This document shows, piece after piece, positions 12,681 to 24,924 of a stretch of 64,000 nucleotides of DNA. Each line of letters begins with the position of its first letter. Within the stretch, counting starts at the first letter, position 1. The translations under genes were made by a program, and so were the position numbers. Under the pieces are notes generated by a model. That model was given only the letters and a program-made list of their open reading frames with translations, was not told where the DNA came from and ran no database searches. Source of the DNA: Gordionus sp. m RMFG-2023 (taxonomy: Eukaryota; Nematomorpha; Gordioida; Chordodea; Parachordodidae); assembly GCF_954871325.1 (NCBI RefSeq), contig NC_088775.1, positions 65,511,561 to 65,575,560 of the forward strand, in the 5' to 3' direction.

Positions 12681-12825
12681 CTTCTCAAAAGGAGATAGCT
12701 TCCGCTACTTAAATTTTTACAAATAGCCTCTCCTTGATTTTCATTTTATTAAGAAAGTACACGAAACAAAATAATATTTTTTTTTATCAAAAAAGTTTTA
12801 TTTATATTAAATTATATATCAAAAT

Positions 12826-13462
12826 ATTTATAATCTTTTATTAGCTTTTAAAAGTAATAAATTTTCTAAATTTGAATCTAACAAACATCCACGCCTCTCT
12901 CCTAAAACTTGTTTAGCAATGCTAAACAGGCGCTCAACAGGATCACTAGAGGGAAGCGGAGTATTATAAATATTTTTTAATTCAGGAAATTTATCAAAAA
13001 TAGTAATATAAGTATCATTATTTAAATGATATTGTCCAATATATTATCTTCCAGATGATCAATTTCGTGGAATACAAAAAAATCTTCCAAATCATTGCAA
13101 GATTCCCGTGAAATAGTAGCATCAGGAATTTGTTTTCTTAAAAAATTAATTAATTTGTATTTTAATTCCATATTTTGTGCATTTTTTTATCCATTCCCAA
13201 TTAAATTTGATGCAGGATGGATAATAGCCGCAATGATTTCATCATTATAAACATTTGAAATTCTGCAATAAAGTTATTTAAATAGATAATTTATTTTTTA
13301 TTATAAACCTTTTATTAATACCGTTTATAAGGGACTCTACAAGAGGTTGGTAAAACTCTAAATCTGCTAAATTTTTTATTTTTGATGTAAGTTTAGAAAT
13401 GGTTGTAGTTAAGAGGAACTCCTTTTCAAAGATTTTCAGAGTTTTCGCCAAATACTCCCTAA
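12826..13462 (-). pseudogene. hAT transposase C-terminal half (minus strand)
   Basis: Read on the minus strand, 13462 down to about 13310 encodes VREYLAKTLKIFEKEFLL and ...LADLEFYQPLVESLINGINK. An apparent intron (GTTTAT..TTGCAG) follows, then DEIIAAIIHPASNLIGNG, LINFLRKQIPDATIS, and finally PLPSSDPVERLFSIAKQVLG, RRGCLLDSNLENLLLLKANK and a stop near 12830. The last part is the hAT dimerisation signature (S..P.ERLFS.A...L..R). At least one stop and one frameshift interrupt it (about 13050 and 13190). The family differs from E1/E2. The N-terminal half and the terminal repeats were not found. Confidence 0.85.
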
Positions 13463-13720
13463 CCTAAAATTTATCAAGTATCCAAATTGTTAAAATAAAA
13501 TGTTAAATTGTTGAACAAAATAAAATTAAAAAAATATAAATAGAATAACATAATAAAATAAAATATATAATTTTAATTTATTCAATGAAATAATGTCAAT
13601 TAACCAAGTTTATATGAAATTATAAAATATTTTAATTAAGTTTAGAAGAAAGAAAAAATGTATAAGGGAGGTTGAACAAGTAATGAGCAAATTAAAATAA
13701 ATATTTAAAAAGGTTACATG
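13463..13720. other. AT-rich spacer
   Basis: No feature seen between the hAT relic and the minisatellite. Confidence 0.5.
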
Positions 13721-13726
13721 TCAATA

Positions 13727-14233
13727 TCGCGAAATGTATTATCGCGAATGCATTACCGCGAATGTCGATTACCTCAAAATAATATTATAGAGAATGCATA
13801 ATCGCGAATACATTATCTCTAATGCATTCTAGCGAATATAATATAGCGAATGCATTAGTGAAAATGTAATACCGCGAAAGTGTTATCGCGAATGTATTAT
13901 AGCAAATACATTACAGCTAAGGAATTATCGGGAATGCATTATCGCGAATGTCGATTACCATGATATAATATTATAGCGAATATAATACAGCAAAAATATT
14001 ATAGCGAATGCATTAGCACGAATGTAATACCGCGAAAGTTTTATCGCGAATGAATTATTACTAATGCAATATCTCGAATGTATTACCGAGAAAGCATTAT
14101 CGCGAATGAATTATCGCGAATGAATTATCGCGAATGACGATCGCGAAAATATTAATAAATTTATTATAGCGAATGCATTAACGCGCGCAAATGTATGATT
14201 GCGAATGCATATCGCGAATGTATTAGTGCGAAT
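13727..14233. repeat. TCGCGAAT minisatellite, about 14-bp unit
   Basis: About 500 bp of degenerate tandem units with consensus close to ATTATCGCGAATGC, more than thirty in all. A larger repeat is superimposed: the word CGAATGTCGATTACC recurs at 13759 and 13945 (186 bp apart), and ATGTAATACCGCGAAAG at 13864 and 14022. The array is rich in CpG and in the palindrome TCGCGA, in strong contrast to the AT-rich surroundings. There is no coding frame and no conserved-repeat/unique-spacer structure. Confidence 0.9.
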
Positions 14234-14239
14234 AATAGA

Positions 14240-17200
14240 AAAAATTTATTAAAAACTTAAACATTTTTTAAAATTAATAAAATGTCGTATTTTTACATTT
14301 TTATATGAATTATTTATATGCAAATGGTGTATTATATCAATAAAACATAGTCCATAAAAAATGAAAGAATAATAATAAATATCCAATAGGAAACATAATA
14401 AACCAATGGAATCTACAGGAACCGCCGGGTTTGAGGCTTGTTGAGGCAAAAATTAACTTTTACTAGAATCAATCTTGAGAAAAAATATAAAATATTAAAA
14501 ATATTTATTAATGTATAACTTTAGGTAAGTGTTCGTTGGACTATCTCAAGGTATTTTATAAATTCAAATATAACAATTATTTTCAGGCTTATGATGATTT
14601 TGGCAAAAACGCCCTACTAATCCCTATTGGAAGAAAGTTGATAATAAGATGAAAAATTTAGATTATTTACTGGGTGGCTAAAAAACATCGCTATAACTTT
14701 GAAACGCGTCATTCGTTTTTTTTTATAAAATTTCCTATTTTATTGTGTTAATATTTTCAAATTATTTTAAATTTTATAAAGTCGGTTTTTAGAAAATTAA
14801 GATAAAAAAAATGTAGTCGGACACTTATCTTTTTAAAAATTTCTCCTAAATCATAAACTAATCACAAAATATTTCGATATTATCAAACAAATCTCATTAT
14901 TAAATGCCACTAACAACAAAACGATAATTTTGTAAATAAAGTATTTAATCAAGAGAAGATTTGGTAATGATAAAATTTTGCCATGAGAAAAAAATTGAAA
15001 TGAGATTTAATTCCTAAATTCTCTAGGAAAAAGTGGAATATTTGTCCAGTTCAACATGCTTTAAAGAGACCTCTAAATATGGGCTCCATATACCGAAAAA
15101 TTATAGTAATAGGCTACAATCTTTTGAATCTTACAAACCTGAAAGAAAAATTAAAAAATAGGTAAAACATGGCCTTAATTGGCGTTTATTGTTAAGTGTT
15201 ATGCAAGATAAAAAAAAAAGGATAGAATAATTACATTAATTATATTTATTATTTTAATAATTTTATAGATCTCAAAGTATGCTTTGTGTTTTGCATTATA
15301 ATTTATAATTACGAAAAAAATTTGAAAAATAGGCGAGCGTCCGGCTATAGATCAACATAATAGGAACACGTCTAGCCCATTTTTAAATAAATAAAAATTA
15401 ATGAGGGTCTTTAAGTTATTTTTTGTCAAATATTAATATTTCAAATTTTCTAAAAAACGAAATCTAATTATTAAAAAAAAATTGTGGATACTAAATTCCA
15501 TATATTTTTTAAATTTGAAATATTTTTTAGATTTTTTTTATATATAAGGTTATTTCATGATTTTTTTTATTGGTTCTGATACATCACGGTAGAGATATAA
15601 GAAATAAAACTACGTTTAAACAATTTGGAAAATTCGTTTCATCTATATTTTAATAGTCCCACAACTTTTTTCAGATAATATAGCATTAGTCTTTACTACT
15701 ATACTAGTAAGTGAGTAGGGACTTCACAAAAAAAGAAAAGGTTGTATTACTCGTTACTTTCTTTAAAAAAAATTTTCAGATATTATGTGAAAAAGACTAT
15801 AAAATAGAAATATTATAATTGAAATATATCTATATCAATAAAATATATAAAATTTAAAATTTACTAGATAAAATTTATAATTGTTATATTACAATACATT
15901 TTCTAACTATTTTTTCTATTATTTATAACAGTCATTGTTTTTTAAATTTTGATCAGATAACAGGAACGTTTGGTACTTAACATAGGTTGCTCAACTGGTA
16001 CCGACAATAGGGTAGTTTTATATCCAATTAAATAATACTTTAATTATGGTAATTCATTAAAAATACTTGTAGATTATTTTTATATTCTTAAATTATAACT
16101 AATTCATCTAAAATTGATGTACCTCAAGACATTCATCGAAATTTGTTTTTCTTAGTAATAGATATTTTCTAAAACCAAATAATCTGGGAGATAAAGTTAA
16201 TTATTCAATATCACAATTTCTTTATTCTTGAACCTCTTATAGGTGATCTCCATCAGAGGCCAGCTGCTTCGAAAACTGGGAGGGGGATTAAAACGCAGGA
16301 TCATCAGTAATCTTAGGTCGGAGGATTAGATTTTCATTAGGTAGTTAGGTATATTATTATCGAACATCTTTTGTCCTACTTAAAGAACGCATAGAAAGAG
16401 ACCATTTAGATTTACATAAGTAACGTAGTGACTCTTTCTAAATCATAATATTTACTTAATATACATACTTAAAAACCAAAATAGGGTGTACTATTTCAAA
16501 ATCTGTTTTTTGGGTTAAACAGGCATAAGTTTCAAAGATAAGACGAACAAAGACACTGACTAAGTTTTTTTAAAATATATAATGTATGTTAGTTATAGTC
16601 AAATCACGTAATCGGTCCCTACGTGCATTGCCTTAGTTAAGTCGATAGTCGTGTAATATCTATGTAAAGTTTATAGGATAGGTGTTACACACAGGCGGAA
16701 CAATTTCCGAAAAAATTAAAATATTGAAATATAAAAATGCTATTAATGAATGATTTAAAGTTGGTAAATAAGTACAATCATTTGCTTAAAGTTTTTTTTA
16801 GTAATAATCTGTTTTTCCAAAATTGTATCCAGCATTTGTAGCATACCTAATTCCGATAATTTGATCATGAAATTTTGGATTATTTTTTTATTTATGTAAT
16901 GACAATACGTGAATTGACTAAGATTTAAATCAATCTATATGCGTATTGACGGATTATGCGTATTGATGGATTATGCGAATCGACTGTAATATATATATCT
17001 TGAATAGAAAAAATATATTGACGTTGAAAAAAACGTATCAAATAATGAGGATTACAATATTAATGAAACCATTAAAGGATACTGGGACAGAACGGGCCAA
17101 GTGACACGTAACTTTATAAATATTATTGTCTTGCTCTATTTTGTAGAAATGGAAATATTATATCTCTCAAAAATTTTACCAAATTAATTTTTATATTTAT

Positions 17201-17340
17201 ATAATTTAAATATAAATATATCCAAAATGATGTTTTATTGTCACATAAGAAATTAGGGTTTCGGGTAAAAACATAGGTCTAAATTAAATATTCAATATTA
17301 AATAACGTTTTGTTTAAGTTTCTTAAATTTATACAAACAT
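14240..17340. other. Gene-free AT-rich stretch
   Basis: About 3 kb without a recognised exon. At 16236-16290 the words CAGAGGCCAGCTGCTTCGAA and GGGAGGGGG faintly resemble the left end of the E1/E2 hAT family. At 16941-16980 an 18-bp unit (GCGTATTGACGGATTAT) is duplicated. Nothing else is supportable. Confidence 0.45.
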
Positions 17341-17639
17341 TGGGTAAATATTAGTGCTGTAAACATTTCTAAAAAAATCGAACGCGTTCGTGTTCAACGT
17401 TAAGTGACAACAATCGAACGCTTTCACGTTCACGTTGTTCAATTTTTTTTAAAATTTAATTTAATATAAATAAATTTCTTATATTTTTTTAACACAATAT
17501 ATTAGCCATGTTAAAAAATAATATAGTTTTATTTTGATAATATAATTATAAATACAATATCATATAGTGATTAAAAATTATTTTTATTTATAAAAAAATT
17601 TTTTTTATTAAATTTTAATAACAATTATTTTTCAAAATT

Positions 17640-17840
17640 TTAATCTGATAGACACTTGGCAGTTAATACGGCATTAGCTATACTAAAAACGCGCCCTACA
17701 GGGGTAGATGGAGGGGATTGCGGTATTATACTTAATAAACAATTCTTTAAACATGGGGAATTTATTAAAAATATTTGGTTTATTTTTTATAGGTTCGTTC
17801 TGTGGAAGTTTTATCCATGGCCATTATAGCTTGAATATTG
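17640..17840 (-). pseudogene. hAT transposase C-terminal relic
   Basis: Read on the minus strand from about 17800, the peptide KFPMFKELFIKYNTAIPS is followed, after a one-base shift, by STPVGRVFSIANAVLTAK and, after stops, a LLLKFN tail. This is the hAT dimerisation motif (S.PV.RVFS.A..VLT.K...LSD..FEK.LLLK). It has at least one frameshift (about 17706) and two stops (about 17645 and 17630), so it is dead. Confidence 0.8.
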
Positions 17841-17924
17841 GATGTATAATTACAGAAAGAACATATGGATCTTCATATACATATATATATGTATAAATCT
17901 TTAAAAAAATAAAATATATTTTAA

Positions 17925-17990
17925 TTAATTTGATAGTGATAGGTTTAATATTATTTATTAATTTGATAGTGATAGGTTTAATATTATTTA
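17925..17990. repeat. 33-bp unit in two tandem copies
   Basis: The unit starting TTAATTTGATAGTGATAGG occurs twice in direct tandem (17925 and 17958), with essentially no divergence. Confidence 0.9.
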
Positions 17991-18143
17991 TTAATCCCAT
18001 TTAATAATGTGTCTATGTCTATCAATAGTTGACCATAATTTAGGTTATTAATATTTTAATTTTAAAATAACTATCGTTATTGTTGGGCAAATAACCTAAA
18101 TGCATTTTTTCTTAAAATTAATGATTTTACTTCGTATATTATA

Positions 18144-18683
18144 TAAAATAAAATAAAATAAAATAAAATAAAATAAAATAAAATAAAATAAAATAAAATA
18201 AAATAAAATTAAAATAAAATAAAATTAAAATAAAATTAAAATAAAAATAAAATTAAATAAAATAAATATAAATAAAATAAAATAAAATAAAATAAAATAA
18301 AATAAAATAAAATAAAATAAAATAAAATAAAATAAAATAAAATAAATAAAATAAAATAAAATAAAATAAAATAAAATAAAATAAAATAAAATAAAATAAA
18401 ATAAAATAAAATAAAATAAAATAAAATAAAATAAAATAAAATAAAATAAAATAAAATAAAATAAAATAAAAAATAAAATAAAATAAAATAAAATAAAATA
18501 AAATAAAATAAAATAAAATAAAATAAAATAAAATAAAATAAAATAAAATAAAATAAAATAAAAATAAAATAAAATAAAATAAAATAAAATAAAATAAAAT
18601 AAAATAAAATAAAATAAAATAAAAATAAAATAAAATAAAATAAAATAAAATAAAATAAAATAAAATAAAATAAAATAAAATAA
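18144..18683. repeat. (TAAAA)n pentanucleotide array, about 540 bp
   Basis: Over one hundred TAAAA units with occasional TAAAT, TAAAAA or TAAA interruptions, lying inside the hAT relic 17352-19206. The long minus-strand frames of repeated FILFY residues are artefacts of this array. Confidence 0.98.
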
Positions 18684-19206
18684 ATTTAATATCAAATGTT
18701 GTTTTTAAATTGGAACTTGAAGATTTTGAAACTGTTATAATACTTTTTGGGCACATTTTACATTTGGTAAGTATTGAATTAGTTCCTTCAATATAGAATG
18801 TTACTGTAAAATATTTATCTTATTTGGGTCATGGTAATGTTAATTCATCTGATTTTTAATTTCAGAATCAGATAATGATGATGAAATAATAATATCCATG
18901 CATATGCTATAATCTATTAAATTAAAATATGAACAATAATATTTAAATTAATAAACTATAATAATGGTGTGTTAAAAAAAATTGAAATGTGAAAAGAAAA
19001 AAACAGTTTTATATAATATAAGATATTTTTCTTAAAAAATTCGGATTAATATTAAATTTTTCAAATAAATAAAAATAAAAGGGTATTTTTAAAATTGAAC
19101 AAATCGTTAAATTCAAACGCGGTCGTCATAAAAAGGAACGCGTTCACATTCAAAGTTCTTCAAAAATAAAAGGAACGCCGTTTGAACGCGTTCGTTTACA
19201 ACACTA

Positions 19207-21783
19207 GTAATATGTTAAACGAGTGCGCAATTTTTAATAATTTTAAAATTAGTTATCAAAATTTTTAAATCGTAATTATTATTTGTTTATAATAATTCAA
19301 TATATTTTATACTGAAAATATTTAAAAGTAAAAAAAAACAATAAAATTTAAAAAAATACTATGTAAGTCTAAGTAGCGCGGTACTTCGCTACTTTTCAAT
19401 TAAATCTAATAAATATTTATTACAAATATATTAATTTTAATTTAGTAATTAAGTTGTAAATTTGAATGTATACTTATTAATATATGTAAAATGTTAAGGG
19501 ATATCTATGAAAATCAGATAGATTTCTTGGAACCGCGATTTCAATAGAATGTAAAATTTTAAAATAATTTACGATCACTATAATTTGGGTTATTTTTTAA
19601 ACTCTCCTCTTTTTTTTAATGTTCAATTATTTTTTTATTTAATCCTTGGGAACATAAGGACTAAAATAACTATGGGAATTAGAAATTTAAGAGATCATGA
19701 TCTAATTTCCTAATTAATAGATGTTTAAATAAAAACTTAGTTATTATAGTCTTTTCTAATTTACTCTTCGGGATTCAGAATTTCTCAATTTTAAATCATT
19801 TAATTTATATAATTAAAAGATCTGATTTAACCTGTAATGTAATGCAGCATGTAAGGTACCACATTGATTTTCAGGCTAATTCACTCTTAATTTATATAAT
19901 TTTTATATAGGTTTTTCGTATAAATTAAAAAAACTGGCAGATATTTATAGTAAAATTGATCACAGTATGATCTATACAGAATAGAATGAATAATCGGTTA
20001 AATCTTATAATAAAAATTGCCCTCGGTAATGATTTATAATTGAGCTATTCTAATTTACCATGAAACATAAATTCATATTCAAATTAATGAAAATATTTAA
20101 AATTTAATATTTATTGTAGGAAATTTTTAGATGGAAAAATAAGGATCTTCGCCGTCATTTGTGTTTCATTGCCATTTGTAACGGGTAATTTTTGATGGTT
20201 CTATATATTTTACAAATGATATTGTTGTTAAGCTAAATCGTTTTTTATTTACATTCCAAAATGCAATGTTTTCGAGAAAATTATTTCAGTTTCAAAAGGA
20301 ACCTTTTGAATTTTATTTTGAAATATATAATTATATAATTATTTTATATAATTCATGTTTAATTTTGCAAAATATTTAGAAGAAAAACTTATAGACTAAT
20401 AATATGGTGAAAATCTCTATAAATAAACCCATTATATTTTGCCTCTGAAGTGGTCTATAGCTATAGTTATTGTATTTTTGGGGAAAAAAATAGTTTTGGA
20501 TAAAAAAATTTTTTTAGCAAATAAAAATATATAATATATTTTTCATTTCATTTTAGCCACAGTTGGGGTTGATATTTTAAAAATATATACACTATAATTA
20601 TTTTCAAATGTTTAATCCAACTTAAAATATTTAAATTTATATATTTTTTTTAAATATAAATGTAAATTATTATATTATTTTTCAACAAAACCTTATCCAG
20701 AGAGTTTAGATATTCATTATAAAAAAATTATTTTAAAAAATCGTTTATAAATAATAAATTTTTTATATTCGTTTTATAATTTTAAATTATAATAAAGAAG
20801 CTTAATAAAATATTAACGAGAGTTTTTCCTAATGATCATCTTTGGTATATTATATATAAATTCTAAAATATTTAAAAATAAAGGCAATAAACCATATCAC
20901 AATCATAAAAAAAATTTGATTATGTTAGTATAATATTTAATATGTTTCATATTAAAAACTTAGTGTTTTCCGCAAGCATAGTTTATTACTATTGGGCTAA
21001 CAAACCCTAAATTAGTAGGTAGAATTGGGGGAAAAGATTTACACCTTCTTGAAATTCATTTCATTTACATCAGGACCCTATAAAACCGGTTCATCAATTT
21101 CACCGGGCTGACGGTAACATCATCAATAAAATAGGCTAGGCCATGCCCGTAGTCAAAAAATATGAATGTTATATTTCTACCCTGCTTCATTTGCCTGGTT
21201 CAATATCTCAATTAAAAAATAACAAAAGTTTTCACAAAACCCCGTCCGCAACCAAAAATTGACATAGGGCCAAAGGTGGGCACGGGAAAAAATTAATTTT
21301 TCAGGTCCCTAATTGGCATAAACATACGTAAATTGATCACTAGAGAGTTAAAAAAAAAATTAAACACTTAAAAAGTGCCAGCAAAATACAATTATATATA
21401 ATCATTTTTATAAATAGTTATCCTTTAGGATTGTTTATTAGCATGGCAATATATGATAAATAAGTAAATTCACTTAGAATGTAGGAGTGAGTGGGGTAGT
21501 GGAGCAGATCAATTTGATTCCATTTTTAGTTTTAAGACAGTTTTATATTTAAATTTTATCCTAAAATTAATCAACTATTAAAAATTTTATATAATAAATA
21601 AAATGATAATGTTGAATTTGGAAAATTTAGCAAGACAATATTGTAAATTATATTAAATTTAATAATTAATAAATAATCAAAACTTTTATAGCAACGTTTG
21701 ACCCCTCTTAGTTGAGAAAGTTTTACGAACATTTGTGATATCTAGATATTATGCCAATCATGATTAATAAAGCTAGTACTTAT
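19207..21783. other. Gene-free AT-rich stretch
   Basis: About 2.6 kb with no recognised exon, RNA gene or bounded repeat. A small perfect hairpin, AAGTAGCG..CGCTACTT, is present at 19372-19398. Confidence 0.5.
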
Positions 21784-21791
21784 GGTATTTT

Positions 21792-24431
21792 CAGTGGCCC
21801 CTACAACGGGGGGGGGGTCCGAAGCAACTGCTTCTAAAAATTTGTGTGGGGGTACTTTTTTTTAAAAAAAAAAAAATTATGCTGGAAACATTGGTTAATG
21901 TTTAGTAAATTAGGTTGTTATCCAAGATTTCTTGTCATAAAATTATTTTCCCAATTTCAAAATATGCCCAAAAATATTAACCAAAAAAATACAAATGTTT
22001 AATTAAAAATTACACATCTCATAATATAAGAGATGATAAATGGACAGACCACAATAGAAAAAGACATGGTGGGCCTAATTTTAACGGTATAAAGGAAAGC
22101 TTTGTAATAGTAGCTTTTTTCCATATTGCAATTTATAATACCCCAGAAAGAATGTGTGAACAATAACCGTTCTATTATAAGAATAATAATACGATGTCTA
22201 GGTTATTTAATATCTTGTAATTGTAACCAAGCCTTCTGGGGAATAGGCAATAAGAAGGTAATATGATGGGCCTTAATAAATAATTGCAGATTCCGAACCT
22301 GTTGTCAAAATGTATTTACAACAAAATGAAGAAAGAAGAAGGGAGAAAAAAAATAAGGAATTAAAATCTAATGTTTTTTGGGAACTTGTAGTCCCACCTC
22401 TGTTTTTATATAATATTGTTTTATTTTATTTTATATTTGATATGTTAATTTTAATATTAATTTTATTTCTATATATATTTTTAATTTTTTTTTTTTTATA
22501 AAAATTACATAATAATCAATATAAATTTATAAAATAAAAAAAAAAATTATCAAATTTATTATCATATAATAACATAAATATTCTCATTGAAACCATAAAA
22601 AATATGAATATAAAAATAATTCAAAAGGAGATTGATGCTTAGTAAGATTTATTGAAAATAGCGAGAGGCCTAACCCCGTTGAAAGACTGATAGACATATA
22701 TTGTACAATACAACTGATCTCGATATTAAAAAAAATATAATATCCAAATTTGGCTGCATGAATCTTCCCCTGGAATTTCTATTTAGGCAAAACTATGATG
22801 GGGCCTGAAACATGAGTGGAAGAATCAATGAAGTGCAGGCTTTGATTAGAGCGGAGGCGTCAAAGGCAGCTTTTATTTGGTGCTATTGTAATCGATTAAA
22901 TTTAATCATTGTTCAATCATGCCAATCAATTAAAGAACTCAAAAATTTTTTAGGAATATTAGAAGAGATTTTTGTATATTTTAATGTCGTTAAAAGATAT
23001 GAGGTGCCCAAAGCATGTCAGAGTAATGTACTGACAAAATAGCAACGATTTCTACGCAAAAATACCACTCAGTAATATTATCTTATTTGTTTAGATTTAA
23101 AATGTTTATTTTATATTTATAGAAGCTGGCTATCATCATACAAAGCAATTGTAAATTTTTTCCTATTTATGATGCCTTGGGGGCAGCTTTGACAAATTTA
23201 AAGGATCCTGAAGATCGCCACTACCACTATGGCTAGTGCTATAGTCTTTAGAATATAAAAATTTTTTTTTATTTTATCGCTTTGTGTTTTGGATAAAATA
23301 TTGCTGATAACAAGCTTGGCTTTTACAAAATTACAAACCATTTCGAAGGATATATGGTTTGCAATAAATCAAATTCAATTGGCAAAAGATTGCCTGATTA
23401 ATTTGAGAAATATAATTTAAATTATTGTCTTTTATTATATTTAATCCTAATTGATAATAACACTGAATTTTTATATGTTTTTTCAAAAGCACAAGATTAT
23501 ATGAAGGAGAGAAATCTACCTTTTCATTTTGAAAGTTCTAGACTTCAAACATTCCAATCCAAAAAGGAGAAGAATATACTTTCATCATTTTTATTTTAGC
23601 TTTAAAACCAGTGTTTTATGCTGCACTTGATTTTTGATTTGATTATGCATTTTAATAAAAAATTTAATGATGAATCAATGAAATTTTTAAATCAAACATC
23701 ATTTTTTACACCAAAGGGAGTGGCGGAAAAGTCAATTGTTAAAGATGATATCGAGGATATATGTGAATTTTATCATTTAAATTCAAGTCAAATTTTTGAA
23801 GAAATGTTGAAGTTTCGAAATATTTATAAGATGGCTAAAATAGTGGAGTAAATATTACTCGTGACCTAAAGGTTAAAGGATCTAAAGTAGATTGTGAATT
23901 TATTTAATTAAAATATTTATACTAATACATTATTTAGCTTCTTCTTCTGATGATGATGATAATTCTGAGACTTATGATTCAGACTGGACAAACTATTCTT
24001 TTTTTCCTAATTTAACAATTTTATATAAATATTTATTAACCATCTACTACCTCATGTTCTGCCGAAAGGGTCATGAGTAAAATTAAATTAATTAAAACAA
24101 GATTTCGTAGCACCATCATGAAAGATCCATTTCTCATTAATTTAACCACTTTATTAATGAGAAAAAATTTATTTAAACAATTAAATATTGATGAAATTAT
24201 AAATTCTTTCGCTTTCTTTTCCCCTAATTTATATAAATTATTAATTTAAAAAAAATATTATTAAAGTATATATTTTTTTACATTTTATTTATATTATGAA
24301 AGATTGATTCAATAAAAATTATTTTTGATTATGGGTGTCAAAAATAACTAAATTTTTCCAAAGAGGGGGGGTACTTTTTAGGGGGGGGGGGTTATTCTGC
24401 TTCCATCCCTCAGAAAGTGTAGGGGCCATTG
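21792..24431 (+). mobile_element. hAT element E1 (DUF4371/ZMYM-like), full length, dead
   Basis: A 2640-bp element bounded by CAGTGGCCCCTACA at the left and TGTAGGGGCCATTG at the right. It is flanked by a perfect 8-bp target duplication, GGTATTTT (21784-21791 and 24432-24439). The left subterminal GGGGTCCGAAGCAACTGCTTC and the right subterminal ATTCTGCTTCCAT are shared with E2. Between them lies a plus-strand transposase gene broken in several frames. G-runs near both ends may carry length errors. Confidence 0.95.
22310..24249 (+). pseudogene. E1 hAT transposase, broken
   Basis: Pieces in order: 22310 MYLQQNEERRREKKNKELK, equivalent to E2 MYIQQNEERKKDKKNKGLK; then an AT-rich insertion of about 150 bp (22375-22540) absent from E2; then SGRINEVQALIRAEASKAAF and FIWCYCNRLNLII (22812-23042); then KSIVKDDIEDICEFYHLNSS (23618-23851); then the C-terminal TTSCSAERVMSKIKLIKTR and a final stop near 24249. 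H of the WCYCH motif is N here (WCYCN). Stops and shifts interrupt the frame, including a TAA at 23256 that E2 shares at the same place. It is not functional. The role of the family is cut-and-paste transposition. Confidence 0.9.
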
Positions 24432-24599
24432 GGTATTTTATCTTTAGCTATTTTGTAAATTACTTATTTCAAATCTTATGAGATATTATTTTAAAAAATG
24501 CAAAGTATATGTCCGAAATGTATATCTAAAATTATCAAAATTATTATGTTTTAATATTTATATATATATTTTGGTTAGATTTTATTGTATAGATATATT

Positions 24600-24916
24600 C
24601 AGAGTTTGAACCGAAACAAGAATCTTACTTGGACAAATAAGAATTAGGAAAATGTAACCCCCTTTAGAAATTTATAGGAACCATTCCAAGAACCGGTTTC
24701 AGAACCGGTTCCAGCAAAGCGCAAAGTAAATTCTATATATATTTGTTTAAAATGTTGTGTGATTTATTTTCGGGTTTATTTACTGCTGTTTTTTTAAATG
24801 GCGAACTGTGTTAAATTTAGAAACCGGATAACCAGAACCTACCATTATTTAAATATTTAGAACCTAAACCGAAGCTAGAACACTTTTTCTTTTTTTTATC
24901 CAAGTTCCAAACCCTG
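24600..24916. mobile_element. Probable hAT MITE with GAACC-rich ends
   Basis: The left edge CAGAGTTTGAACC and the right edge, on the other strand, CAGGGTTTGGAAC form an inverted pair of hAT type (CAGNG). Internal words such as AACCGGTTTCAGAACCGGTT and CCGGATAACCAGAACC are GC-richer than the surroundings. The flanks GATATATT and GTGTTATA do not match well, so no target duplication is supported and the call rests on the ends. Confidence 0.55.
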
Positions 24917-24924
24917 GTGTTATA

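Larger units (their letters stand above)
17352..19206 (-). mobile_element. Decayed autonomous-type hAT with TAGTG ends
   Basis: The left end TAGTGCTGTAAAC and the right end GTTTACAACACTA are inverted repeats. Just inside each lie blocks with GAACGCGTTCG (17380 and 19177). The flanks GTAAATAT (17344-17351) and GTAATATG (19207-19214) agree apart from one missing A, which suggests an aged 8-bp target duplication. The minus strand near 17640-17840 carries a worn hAT C-terminus. The right half is dominated by a (TAAAA)n array. The element length of 1.85 kb is short for a full hAT, so the N-terminal coding part is lost. Confidence 0.8.

Noticed and set aside
13727-14233. Resemblance to a CRISPR array
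   Set aside because: Units are contiguous 14-mers without unique spacers of constant length, in a eukaryotic context with no cas genes.
14249-14449. Minus-strand 66-codon frame beside the minisatellite
   Set aside because: AT-rich hydrophobic frame with no recognisable features.
18225-18756. Long minus-strand open frames of repeated FILFY residues
   Set aside because: They are the translation of the (TAAAA)n array in frames without stops; no protein is implied.
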